Shown here: positions 1-7,996 of the stretch, piece after piece
Numbering within the stretch: position 1 is the first letter of the stretch
How the letters are laid out: every line of letters begins with the position of its first letter
Source of the DNA: Hymenobacter aquaticus
Lineage (GTDB): Bacteria > Bacteroidota > Bacteroidia > Cytophagales > Hymenobacteraceae
Assembly: GCF_004765605.1 (NCBI RefSeq)
Contig: NZ_SRLC01000001.1
Location: 1,054,001-1,118,000 of the forward strand
Length of the DNA stretch: 64,000 nucleotides
Reading direction: 5' to 3'
The notes under the pieces: model-generated
Seen by the model: only the letters and a program-made list of their open reading frames with translations
Told to the model about the DNA's origin: nothing
The model's database searches: none
Position numbers and translations under genes: made by a program

Positions 1-789
1 GAAGTTGTGGGGCATGATCTTGGTGCTCAAACCCACGGCAATGCCTTCCACGCCCTGGGCCAGCAGCAAGGGGAACTTCACCGGCAGCGTGGTCGGCTCG
101 CGCTTGCGGCCGTCGTAGCTCATCTGCCACTCGGTGATGTCGGGGTTGAACACCACGTCGAGGGCAAACTTCGAGAGGCGGGCCTCGATGTAACGCGGGG
201 CGGCCGCGCCGTCGCCGGTGCGGATGTCGCCCCAGTTGCCCTGGGTTTCGATCAGCAGGTCCTTCTGGCCCAGGTTCACCATGGCGTCGCCGATGCTGGC
301 GTCGCCGTGGGGGTGGTACTGCATGGTCTGGCCGATGACGTTGGCGACTTTGTTGAAGCGGCCGTCGTCCATTTCCTTCATGGCGTGCAGAATGCGGCGC
401 TGCACGGGCTTGAGGCCGTCCTCAATGGCGGGCACGGCCCGCTCCAGAATCACGTAGGAGGCGTAGTCCAGAAACCAGTTCTGGTACATGCCGGCCACGG
501 TGGCCACGTCGTGAATGGTTTCGCCGGGGGCAAACTTGGGCTCCTCCTCGGTTTCTTCCTCCGTCACGGGCTCGGCCTCGGTGTGAGTTTGCACGTCGGC
601 GGACGACTCGGCCAGCAGCAGCTCGCCGGCTTCACTGACGACAAACTCGGGAGTTTCCGCGCCGGCGGCAGCGTCGGCGGCGGCATCCGGGGGCGTGGCG
701 GACCCGAACTCAAAGGAGTCGCCGGCGCCAAACAGGTTGGGCTGCTGCTCTTCGGAATGGGGGTCGTGGGGGTTCTTCTCTTCTGACAC
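1..789 (-). CDS. parC: Type IIA topoisomerase subunit A (topoisomerase IV ParC), 5' part
   Basis: Catalytic DNA-cleaving subunit of a type IIA topoisomerase. It works with ParE to decatenate and relax chromosomes. Only the first 263 codons are present; the rest lies beyond the left edge. I chose the GTG at 787-789 because it opens the frame directly (GTG TCA GAA GAG). The first ~85 residues are an acidic, low-complexity extension. The breakage-reunion domain then starts with 'RAVPAIEDGLKPVQRRIL', the conserved 'HPHGDASIGDAMV' follows, and the active-site tyrosine is in 'AAPRYIEARLS'. A GyrA assignment cannot be fully excluded from the N-terminus. ParC is preferred because a same-strand gene 25.6 kb away encodes the ParE-type partner. 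Confidence 0.88.
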   Translation of the reverse strand, partial: MSEEKNPHDPHSEEQQPNLFGAGDSFEFGSATPPDAAADAAAGAETPEFVVSEAGELLLAESSADVQTHTEAEPVTEEETEEEPKFAPGETIHDVATVAGMYQNWFLDYASYVILERAVPAIEDGLKPVQRRILHAMKEMDDGRFNKVANVIGQTMQYHPHGDASIGDAMVNLGQKDLLIETQGNWGDIRTGDGAAAPRYIEARLSKFALDVVFNPDITEWQMSYDGRKREPTTLPVKFPLLLAQGVEGIAVGLSTKIMPHNF

Positions 790-1296
790 GGTGGGGTGTG
801 GCGCCTGCCACGGTTTATGTTCTTGTACCTCTCTTCCGGCGGTGGGGCCGGAAGGCTTTTTACTCTAAACGGCCTGATTCCCAGCGGAAGCCGGCCAAAC
901 GACGAACTCCGCTGAGCCAGCCAGGGGAAAAGCTACGAAGAAAATCGGAGCCGGCCGGGCCGCCAGGGGGGGCAGCCCGGAATATCAAAAGTACCGTTAG
1001 CTGCGCAGAACGCAATATTTCTAATGCGGCAGCCGGCCATAAAGTTCCTAAAAATATTAGCCAAAGACAAATTCACCACGTAGTTTTAGCTCGGCAATAC
1101 TCCTCTTGCGCTTATCTAACCACGAAATACATACCAAAATAATTAGTACTCTAAAAGCAGGATACTCCCTTTCATCCGCCTACCGGCACAACTGGCGCCG
1201 GGCAAAGTACCATCTGTTACCAGCGGCAGGCCTGCACTCCGCCGATCTGAGGCTATAGCTCATCTTACGGCTGCGGACTTATGCTTTTCTTTCCGG
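790..1296. other. Intergenic region, nothing recognised
   Basis: Spacer upstream of parC that should hold its promoter on the minus strand. Open frames here show no domain or convincing start. No tRNA or repeat was seen. Confidence 0.6.
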
Positions 1297-1582
1297 CTTT
1301 CACTCGAACCCGGTGGAATTGAAAATGAATCTTCTTCCGCTCGGTCAGCCGGTACCCAAGGCCTTCAGTTGGCCCGGATGGAATTGCCCCCCGTGGGCGA
1401 AGCCGACGCGGTAGGGCTTTCAAACAGGAAATCGGACCAGCTAGAATCGAAACTTGCTCATTTCATTGGTGACGGTATCAGCCAGCACGCAGGAAATCGG
1501 ACCAGCTAGAATCGAAACAGGTAGTCCATCGTGCCATTCGGGTAAAACCAGTTACCTCAACCGGACCAAGCCGGAATAGCGG
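1297..1582 (+). CRISPR. Degenerate CRISPR-like array (five relic repeat units)
   Basis: Five 29-nt units start at 1297, 1362, 1425, 1490 and 1554, so the period is 63-65 nt, the same as the intact array at 11.2 kb. Units 3 and 4 are identical to each other (they start CAGGAAATCGGACC and end GAATCGAAAC) and match the intact repeat at 17 of 29 positions. Unit 1 matches it at 20 of 29, including the GTGGAATTGAAA end. Unit 2 matches at 17 of 29. Unit 5 keeps CCTCAA-CGGAC from the intact repeat but the middle of units 3/4, with one inserted base. The constant spacing and these hybrid features argue for a decayed or related array rather than chance. No cas genes lie immediately beside it. Confidence 0.62.
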
Positions 1583-1609
1583 CGAAGAGTATATCTGGCA
1601 GCAACTTTG

Positions 1610-1684
1610 TTACCGGTTTTAAAAAAACAAAAACTTGTAACGGCATTCCTGTTACGGGTTTTCGTATTTTTTAAAACCGGTAAC
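1610..1684. promoter_or_regulatory. Clustered GTTAC inverted-repeat operator upstream of the Xre-like gene
   Basis: Two perfect 18-nt arms (1610-1627 and 1667-1684, GTTACCGG followed by TTTTAAAAAA) face each other. Between them lies an inner pair, GTAAC at 1637 and GTTAC at 1651. The result is four GTTAC half-sites in a nested palindrome ending 15 bp before the next start codon. The likely role is an autoregulatory operator for the downstream HTH protein, which is an inference. A cruciform or an RNA hairpin is the alternative. Confidence 0.55.
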
Positions 1685-1698
1685 CAACCTTCTCTATT

Positions 1699-2274
1699 AT
1701 GACAACTGCTCCGGGAGAGCTTCTTCCCCTTATTCGCTCCTACCTGGGAGTGTCCCAATTGACCCTGAGCAAGTATCTGGGAATTGGGCGCGAGCAGCTT
1801 GCCTACGCCGAGTTGGGCACCCGCCCCCTACCACGCGTCGCCTTGCTCCCTCTGAGTCGGTTGGTGCAGGCCCTGCCAGCGGAGGCGCTGAGTCCGTTAG
1901 CTGCCGGAGAGGCGGCGGCTAACGGCGGCCCGCTGCCGGAGCTGCCCGCGCCCGCAGCCCTGGTGCAACGACAACAGGAGTGCCTGCGGGAAGCCGGGCA
2001 GCTGCGCACCGAGCTGGCCCGCTTACAGATTCGGGCGAATCAGAGTGCCGCCCGCCTGGTCTTAGCCACGGCCTTACGGGCCGCCCCACCACCCCCGCCG
2101 GCCGGATCACTGCAGGAGCCGGAAGCGGTGTGGCTAGGCCGGCTGACGCGGCAGGCTGTCGCCCAGCTCGCCGCGGGTGGTGCCACGGCTCAGGCCTTGC
2201 TCGGGCTGCGCATCCGCGCCCTGGAGTACGAAGCTGACGAGGCCCACAAACTGGCGGTAATTTATTTGCAATAA
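1699..2274 (+). CDS. Xre-like helix-turn-helix protein with coiled-coil tail
   Basis: 191 residues. The N-terminal ~45 residues read as an Xre/Cro-type helix-turn-helix ('LIRSYLGVSQLTLSKYLGI', then 'EQLAYAELGTRPLP'). The rest is alanine/leucine/glutamine rich and probably helical, without a recognisable effector domain. The start lies 15 bp after a nested GTTAC palindrome, which suggests autoregulation. The following gene is same-strand and encodes another helical protein, so the two may form one unit. I infer DNA-binding regulation. The function is otherwise unknown and I recognise no named family. Confidence 0.7.
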   Translation: MTTAPGELLPLIRSYLGVSQLTLSKYLGIGREQLAYAELGTRPLPRVALLPLSRLVQALPAEALSPLAAGEAAANGGPLPELPAPAALVQRQQECLREAGQLRTELARLQIRANQSAARLVLATALRAAPPPPPAGSLQEPEAVWLGRLTRQAVAQLAAGGATAQALLGLRIRALEYEADEAHKLAVIYLQ

Positions 2275-2365
2275 ACGCAATAAGATGCGTGCAGATCAGT
2301 TTAAACCGTGCAGCCCGCGGGTGCGGGCTGGCATAATACTCACCCTTCTTATTTTTCATTACCGT

Positions 2366-2776
2366 ATGAATTATTCCCTAAATCAGTTGGGTTCCGCCGC
2401 CGAGTGCGACGAGGTGCTGGCCGCCGCCCAGAAGGAGCGGGCCATCCTGACCAACCGCCGGCAAAACCGGGAGTTTGAGAGTGGCAACCTGGCCACCACG
2501 GCGCCCCAGGTGCAGGCGGAGCTCACCACCATTACCGCGCAGCTTACGGGCCTGGCTACCATGCTGCCCACGCTACCCGAGGGCCCAGCCAAAGACAAGT
2601 GGCTGACCGAGAAAGAGCGCCTGGAGTATCAGCAAAAGGTACTGAACCGGCGCGTAGGCAGCAACGGCATCCTGGCCCTGCTCGGCCGGGAGCTGGACCT
2701 GGCCCGTCTCAACGCCGAACTGGCGGAAGTCGATGCCTTTATCGCCGCCGTGCAAGCGCGCAAAGCCGCCCTGTAG
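2366..2776 (+). CDS. Hypothetical coiled-coil protein
   Basis: 136 residues from the ATG that begins 'MNYSLNQLGSAAECDEVL'. An upstream in-frame ATG at 2285 would add an unconvincing basic leader, so the internal start is preferred. The sequence is rich in Ala, Glu, Leu and Arg with heptad-like spacing ('AELAEVDAFIAAVQARKA'), consistent with a helical bundle or coiled coil. There is no signal peptide, membrane segment or catalytic motif. It lies ~90 bp after the Xre-like gene and ends just before a strong terminator. Function unknown. Confidence 0.65.
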   Translation: MNYSLNQLGSAAECDEVLAAAQKERAILTNRRQNREFESGNLATTAPQVQAELTTITAQLTGLATMLPTLPEGPAKDKWLTEKERLEYQQKVLNRRVGSNGILALLGRELDLARLNAELAEVDAFIAAVQARKAAL

Positions 2777-2811
2777 AGCACCTCACTACAAGTACACTTA
2801 TTGCTATTTCG

Positions 2812-2843
2812 ACGCCCCTCCCAGTTACCGGGAGGGGCGTTTT
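2812..2843 (+). terminator. Rho-independent terminator
   Basis: An 11-bp GC-rich stem (ACGCCCCTCCC paired with GGGAGGGGCGT), a 7-nt loop and a short T run, placed 35 bp after the coiled-coil gene. Confidence 0.8.
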
Positions 2844-2956
2844 GCGTACCAGAAGCCGAGGGCTGAACTGATGCGAGCGGGGTAGCATCTCTGGCGAGGC
2901 CTCGGCTGCAGGGTATGGTAACGGCCGCCGGCCGCTCCGCAGAATGGTATTTGATC

Positions 2957-2984
2957 CTACCTACCTACCTACCTACCTACCTAC
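2957..2984. repeat. Tetranucleotide microsatellite (CTAC)7
   Basis: Seven perfect CTAC units ~215 bp upstream of the cas6 start codon, in otherwise featureless sequence. The rest of the 2844-3199 gap shows only an AT-rich stretch around 3080-3130 that could hold the cas promoter. Such tracts can change length by slippage. Confidence 0.85.
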
Positions 2985-3199
2985 CCTGGGCACCGTGCTA
3001 ATACAACTTGCAAAACCAGCCCTGGTGCAAGTGGACAAGCTACGTGCCGCAACCATCAGTCAGAACGGTGTAAGACAGCAATAAAGCACGAAAAAAGATA
3101 AAAATATAGTTGTATAGCTCAAGCTAATCCTTCTTCTTGTGGCTACCTAATGGCTAATATTTTTAGCTGCTATTTACCGTCCTATCAGAAACCAGAAGA

Positions 3200-3865
3200 A
3201 TGCGCTTACAGCTTTACCTCACGGGCAGCCAGGCTGTTCCGTTCGACCACCTTCCCCTGCTCAAAGGAGCATTCCATCGTTGGCTGGGTCATAATGACGA
3301 GCTGCACGACGGGCTTTCGCTGTACTCCCTCTCCTGGCTGCGGGGCGGCCAGGGCCGCCGCGGCGGCCTCTGGTTCCGCGACGGGGCGCACTGGAGTATC
3401 TCCGCCCACGACCCGCAGCTCATCCACACCCTCGTCGGCGGCGTTGTCCGGGAGCCGGAGCTGGGCCTGGGGCTGCGGGTGCGCGATGCCCAGCTGCTCA
3501 CTCCTCCCCCTTTCCAGGACGGCGAGCAGGCGTTCCGGGTGCTGAGTCCGGTGTTTATCAAGTGGGAAGCGGAGCCCGGCAAACCTGCCGACCACCTCAC
3601 CTACGAAAACCCACGCACCGACGAGCTACTCACCGCCACCCTGCGCCACAAGCTCCGGCAGGCTGGACTGCCAGACGCGGGTGCATCCGTCCGCTTCGAC
3701 CGGGACTACGCCGGGGCCAAAACCAAGCTGTTCCGCTATAAAGCCGTGCAGTGCCGCGCCAGCCAGTGCCCCGTCATCGTGACGGGCACGGCCGAGCAGA
3801 TTCGGTTTGCCTGGTGCGTGGGGGTCGGGAATAGCACGGGGCTGGGGTGTGGGGCTTTGGAGTAG
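3200..3865 (+). CDS. cas6: CRISPR RNA endoribonuclease Cas6
   Basis: Cuts the pre-crRNA inside each repeat to make mature crRNAs. 221 residues, close to the usual Cas6 length. The C-terminus carries the family's glycine-rich loop ('GVGNSTGLGCG', about residues 207-217), which contacts repeat RNA. The N-terminal ferredoxin-like half contains a histidine at about 28 ('FHRWLGH') and another at about 37, either of which could be catalytic. It is the first gene of the cas operon, followed after 29 bp by cas5. Cas6 fits the array downstream, whose 29-nt repeat ends in GAAAT and would leave an 8-nt 5' handle. Confidence 0.85.
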   Translation: MRLQLYLTGSQAVPFDHLPLLKGAFHRWLGHNDELHDGLSLYSLSWLRGGQGRRGGLWFRDGAHWSISAHDPQLIHTLVGGVVREPELGLGLRVRDAQLLTPPPFQDGEQAFRVLSPVFIKWEAEPGKPADHLTYENPRTDELLTATLRHKLRQAGLPDAGASVRFDRDYAGAKTKLFRYKAVQCRASQCPVIVTGTAEQIRFAWCVGVGNSTGLGCGALE

Positions 3866-3894
3866 GGTTTTACACGATTTATTGAGTTTGCACT

Positions 3895-4455
3895 ATGCTT
3901 TACGTGGTAAAGTACACAGGCCCGTTCGGCTATCTAAAGCCATGGACGGCTGTTCGGGATGGTGAGACATACTCCCAGCAATTCCTTACCCCCTCCGTCA
4001 TTGAAGGAATGCGGCAGAAGCTGGGCGTGACACAGATCCTCCGTCATAAACTCAGTTACACCGGGTTGAGTATGCAGCAAGAGCAGACGCAGCCCCGTGG
4101 TTGGATTCATGAGAAGAAAAAGCAGCAGATGACGCGACCCCACGCTATTCTGGTGCGGGGAGTTCTGCTAGAACCGGAGCTACATCTGGCTTTTGCCAGC
4201 GCAGAGGATGCTGACCTAGCTGCGACCCAGCACCTGTGCTTGTGTCGTAACGAAGACATTGTGCTGCCTGTTGAGCACCGAACGTTGGAAGAAGCCGACT
4301 TTGATGCCTTGATCGGCTTCGAACTGCGGCCCGCTGACGCCTCCGAAACTGGAGCATTTCTGGTAGGTTTCAACCGCTTCGCGGAAGGTGCCCCAATGCA
4401 CGGCCGCTTGGAAATTACCGGAAACCCTATTCGCCAGGTGGCAGCGGTATTATGA
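3895..4455 (+). CDS. cas5: Cascade subunit Cas5 (compact)
   Basis: Probable RAMP protein that caps the 5' end of the crRNA in the Cascade complex. 186 residues, shorter than most Cas5 proteins. The N-terminus fits the family pattern: a beta strand, 'GPFGYLKPWTA', then 'ETYSQQFLTPSVIEGM', equivalent to the usual GP-F-R...TYP-PP-S-I-G segment. The C-terminal glycine-rich part of larger homologues is reduced. The stop overlaps the next start (ATTATGAACACG), so translation is coupled to cas3. The assignment rests on the N-terminal pattern and on operon position. Moderate confidence. Confidence 0.7.
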   Translation: MLYVVKYTGPFGYLKPWTAVRDGETYSQQFLTPSVIEGMRQKLGVTQILRHKLSYTGLSMQQEQTQPRGWIHEKKKQQMTRPHAILVRGVLLEPELHLAFASAEDADLAATQHLCLCRNEDIVLPVEHRTLEEADFDALIGFELRPADASETGAFLVGFNRFAEGAPMHGRLEITGNPIRQVAAVL

Positions 4456-6599
4456 ACACGGACGATATCCTAGCCAAGAGCGCCAGTCATGGGGGTGAGC
4501 TAAGTCTGGAAGATCATACCCGGCATGTGATGGAGGCCGCCGTCGCCGTGGCGCGGGCTACCGGGCACGATGAACGATTGGCGATGCTTGGAGCCGCACT
4601 ACACGATTTAGGCAAGGCGCACCCGGCCTTCCAGAGCAAGCTACGGGCCATGAAAACCGTCCAGGCCTCCAATACCATCCTACACCGACATGAATTATCG
4701 TCGCTGGGGTTTCTGCCGCTGGTCGACAGAAGCGACTGGCCAGCTATCATCGATATGGTGGTGGCTCACCATAAGCCCATGCATCAGCCCAACGATATGT
4801 TCGGCAAAGGCATTCTGGACTTGGAAGACCGGAGCCACACCTGGCAGCAAGACCATCTGGCTGGTTGGGACGCCTGGGCACCCGGTGCGCTGGCCGTGCT
4901 GGAAAAGCTCGGCGTTGCCACCCACCCCATCCCCCGGGCCGAAGCCGAAACCGCCATACAATTTGCCGTGCAGCACTGCGAAACTAAGCGTAAAGGCTGG
5001 TCGGCATGGCGGGGCGTGTTGCAAGCCGCCGACCACTTCGCTTCCGCGCTGCAACATGATGCGGTCGGGCAACTGCCGACGCTTTTTGACGCACCGGACT
5101 TATCATTCTTCAACCGGACAGCCCCGCTCTACCCTCTTTCGCTGGAAGGTGCCGACCAACCTCAGCAGCATACGCTGATAGTGGCCCCTACGGGCGCGGG
5201 TAAAACCGATTATCTGCTGCGCCGGTGCCGGGGACGGGTATTCTATACATTGCCCTTTCAGGCATCCATTAACTCCATGTTCCGGCGAATGCTGGCAGCT
5301 AATACAGGGGGGCATGTGCGGCTACAACACGCTATTTCGCAGCTGGTGGAAGAACGGGGCGCGGTAGAAAAGCAGCTGCAATCCTTGGTGGGGGCTTCGG
5401 TGAAGGTGCTGACTCCTCATCAACTGGCGGCCGTCGTGTTCGGGACGCCGGGCTATGAGGCCGTGATACTGGACGTGCGCGGGGCCGACATTATTCTGGA
5501 CGAGGTGCATACCTACGCGGCCCAGGCCCAGTCGATGGTACTGGAAATTGTGGCGGCGCTGGCCCGGTTGGGTTGCCGTATCCACATTGGCACGGCCACC
5601 ATGCCCTCGGTACTGTACCAGGAGCTGCTGCGCCGCCTGGGTGGCCCGGCGGCCGTGGCGGAAGTAGCCTTACCCGCCGAAACCCTCCGGCAGTTTGACC
5701 GCCACGCAGTGCACAAGATTGCCCGCGACCCCGAAAACCCAGCTGCCTGGCCCGAGGAAGCCGACGATATCCTAGCAGCGGCGCTGGCAGCCGGCGAAAA
5801 GGTGCTGGTCATCTGCAACACGGTGCAAGGGGCGCAGCAGCGCTACAAGCAGCTTCGCCGCCAGTTTCCCGAAATCAAGCGCCTGCTGCTGCATAGCCGC
5901 TTCAAGCGCGGCGACCGGGCCGAGCGGGAGCAGCGCCTCGAACAAGACTTCAACGACCCCGCCAAGCCCGGTCCTTGCCTCGTGGTTTCCACGCAGGTAG
6001 TGGAAGTGAGTCTGGACATCAGCTTTGACCGGATGCTCACCGAAGCCGCGCCGCTGGATGCGCTGGTGCAACGCTTCGGGCGCGTGAACCGCCGCCGCAC
6101 CACTGAAACCATCGGTAAGCTCAAGCCGGTCCACGTACTGGAACCCGCGCCCAGCTGCCTGCCCTACGACCGGGCCATCGTGCAGGCCAGCTTCGCTCAG
6201 CTGCCCGAACACGGGCAGGGACTCCCCGAGCAGGAACTGCAGGCTCGCATTGATATAGTATACCCAGCCCTGGAAGTGTCCAACATCAGTACCCACGTCA
6301 TCTGGGATGGCGACCGGTGTAGGCTGCGGGAGCTATGCAATAATGCCCGCTCAGTATTGGTGGATGTACTCGATATCGAATCTACGGCTTGCATTCTGGA
6401 GGCTGACCGTCAAGCTTACCTTGATGCCAAGTGGGAAGCACGCACGATGCTGGAAATTCCAGTCAGCTGGCGCAGCATGTACGCCCACAAAACCAAATAC
6501 GAGCGGCTGGAGGTCGGCAATATGCCCTTTGTGGTGCCCGGCAACGAGGACTACGAGGAACTAGGCCTCCAGTTTGAAGACCATGATTCATTTTTATAA
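4452..6599 (+). CDS. cas3: CRISPR-associated HD nuclease-helicase Cas3
   Basis: Effector of type I interference: a single-strand DNA nuclease fused to a superfamily 2 helicase, recruited by Cascade to unwind and degrade the target. 715 residues. The HD domain has 'EDHTRH' (~20-25), the HD pair at 51-52 ('LHDLGKAHP'), 'HRHE' (~78-81) and 'AHH' (~105-107). The helicase has Walker A 'VAPTGAGKT' (~244-252), Walker B 'LDEVH' (~349-353), 'TATMP' (~381-385) and motif VI 'QRFGRVNRR'. All key residues appear intact, so the protein should be active. It overlaps cas5 by 4 nt and is followed 11 bp later by the large-subunit gene. Confidence 0.93.
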   Translation: MNTDDILAKSASHGGELSLEDHTRHVMEAAVAVARATGHDERLAMLGAALHDLGKAHPAFQSKLRAMKTVQASNTILHRHELSSLGFLPLVDRSDWPAIIDMVVAHHKPMHQPNDMFGKGILDLEDRSHTWQQDHLAGWDAWAPGALAVLEKLGVATHPIPRAEAETAIQFAVQHCETKRKGWSAWRGVLQAADHFASALQHDAVGQLPTLFDAPDLSFFNRTAPLYPLSLEGADQPQQHTLIVAPTGAGKTDYLLRRCRGRVFYTLPFQASINSMFRRMLAANTGGHVRLQHAISQLVEERGAVEKQLQSLVGASVKVLTPHQLAAVVFGTPGYEAVILDVRGADIILDEVHTYAAQAQSMVLEIVAALARLGCRIHIGTATMPSVLYQELLRRLGGPAAVAEVALPAETLRQFDRHAVHKIARDPENPAAWPEEADDILAAALAAGEKVLVICNTVQGAQQRYKQLRRQFPEIKRLLLHSRFKRGDRAEREQRLEQDFNDPAKPGPCLVVSTQVVEVSLDISFDRMLTEAAPLDALVQRFGRVNRRRTTETIGKLKPVHVLEPAPSCLPYDRAIVQASFAQLPEHGQGLPEQELQARIDIVYPALEVSNISTHVIWDGDRCRLRELCNNARSVLVDVLDIESTACILEADRQAYLDAKWEARTMLEIPVSWRSMYAHKTKYERLEVGNMPFVVPGNEDYEELGLQFEDHDSFL

Positions 6600-6610
6600 A
6601 CTCTTCCGCC

Positions 6611-7984
6611 ATGTATACCAGCTATATCGGCCGGCGGCTGCTCATGCTTTACCGGGAGAGAACCGGCGAGGACCTGACGGCCCGGCAGTTTTTTGAGCAG
6701 CAGCTTTACCCGCTTTTCTATGCCCATAAGCGCTACCTGCAATGGGTGCCTAATTCTCCCTTCGCTCAAAAAGTAGCACAGGGCAACTTAGTTGCAGGTA
6801 AAACAGAGTCGGATATTCAGTTGGCGACATTCCACCATAAGGTTGCCTCTGTCGTTCCAGATGCAAGCTTTGTTATTGGATTTCCGGCAGCTGGCGTAGA
6901 AGGCACCACCTCAGGCCAAGTATCGAACATCGGCCCGAAAATCGATAACGAAGACATTTACTGCTCCTGGATAGGCGGAGCATTAGGTGTTGGAGTAGGT
7001 AGCGGGTTTTCACTATTAATTAGTGAGGACGATGTTTTATGGACATTATTCCAAGGGTGGAAACACTACCGAACCTACCTGGAGCAACGGCCTGGTTTGA
7101 AGGGTAATCAAATTGATACTTGGAATGGCCATTGGTTGGCCCATTCATTCAACCGTCATTTCGAGCCAAACCATCCGCTAGATGAGTTTGAAATCAAGCT
7201 TGTGGAAACAGCTGGTGTCTTGTCCATCCCTACTCGTGAGTGGGTGCAAATTTTGTTTTCGCTGGCATATCACTACCCTGATCAGAATCTCATGGCCTAT
7301 GCTTATTGTCTGGCAAAGGATAATAAAACTATTGGCTTTGTGCCTTTGCAGTTAGGCAGTATAAATCGGCTATGCGACCTGAATAGCAAACTGTTCCTGT
7401 TCCCGGAAGCGGTGCAAAGTGCAGGCACAGATGCGCTGTTGCGGCTTTACGCTACTCATTATGGCTTCGCCCGGGCCTGTCAACTGGGGGCAATTGGTCT
7501 GGCGGCCATCGAGCCGGCCAAGCTGCGCGACTACGTGGGCGGCCCCGACTACGCACCCAAACCCCTTTCCATTAAAACCGAAGAAGCTGCCATTCAATTT
7601 GCCTTTCAACAAATCTGGATACTTGCCATGCTCAACAATCAGGAACTCTATACCGCTGCCGACCGATTGGCGGAGGCTCTGCATCAGTTTACCCAACGTA
7701 ACGACCACCGCGACAGTGGGCGCGGCAAGAAAAATCTGGACCGGCAAGCGGAGGGCGTATTTGTGCGTAACCGCGCTGCCTTTATTGACCGCCTGACCGA
7801 CATTCTAGCCGAATCCGGCAGCCAGGCCGGGTCCTATCTCGACGTGTTTGATGAGGCCGTCCGTCAGGCCACCCTCATGCCCGTGGATAATTTCCCCTTG
7901 TTCATCATTCTGACGCGCTTCCGCTACGTCGCGCGCCAAAGCCAGGGCAGCCTTGCTATTCCAACCGAATCTTCTCCCGCTTAA
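6611..7984 (+). CDS. Putative Cascade large subunit (Cas8-like)
   Basis: 457 residues, in the slot where a Cas8 large subunit is expected (PAM recognition and Cas3 recruitment), between cas3 and cas7. I recognise no strong motif. A glycine-rich patch occurs at ~118-130 ('IGGALGVGVGSGF'), and the C-terminal ~120 residues look helical, as in fused small-subunit domains. No CxxC zinc ribbon is visible, unlike many Cas8b/Cst1 proteins. Parts of the gene (about 6.8-7.4 kb) are visibly less GC-rich than their neighbours. The role is inferred from position; Cas8b is the most likely class. Confidence 0.62.
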   Translation: MYTSYIGRRLLMLYRERTGEDLTARQFFEQQLYPLFYAHKRYLQWVPNSPFAQKVAQGNLVAGKTESDIQLATFHHKVASVVPDASFVIGFPAAGVEGTTSGQVSNIGPKIDNEDIYCSWIGGALGVGVGSGFSLLISEDDVLWTLFQGWKHYRTYLEQRPGLKGNQIDTWNGHWLAHSFNRHFEPNHPLDEFEIKLVETAGVLSIPTREWVQILFSLAYHYPDQNLMAYAYCLAKDNKTIGFVPLQLGSINRLCDLNSKLFLFPEAVQSAGTDALLRLYATHYGFARACQLGAIGLAAIEPAKLRDYVGGPDYAPKPLSIKTEEAAIQFAFQQIWILAMLNNQELYTAADRLAEALHQFTQRNDHRDSGRGKKNLDRQAEGVFVRNRAAFIDRLTDILAESGSQAGSYLDVFDEAVRQATLMPVDNFPLFIILTRFRYVARQSQGSLAIPTESSPA

Positions 7985-7996
7985 TTTCTTGCTTAT

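Noticed and set aside
798..1142. 114-codon open frame next to parC
   Set aside because: No domain and no convincing ribosome-binding site; basic, AT-shifting composition typical of a chance frame in the parC promoter region.
3150..3545. 131-codon plus-strand frame overlapping cas6
   Set aside because: Out of frame with cas6, which has the Gly-rich loop and correct length.
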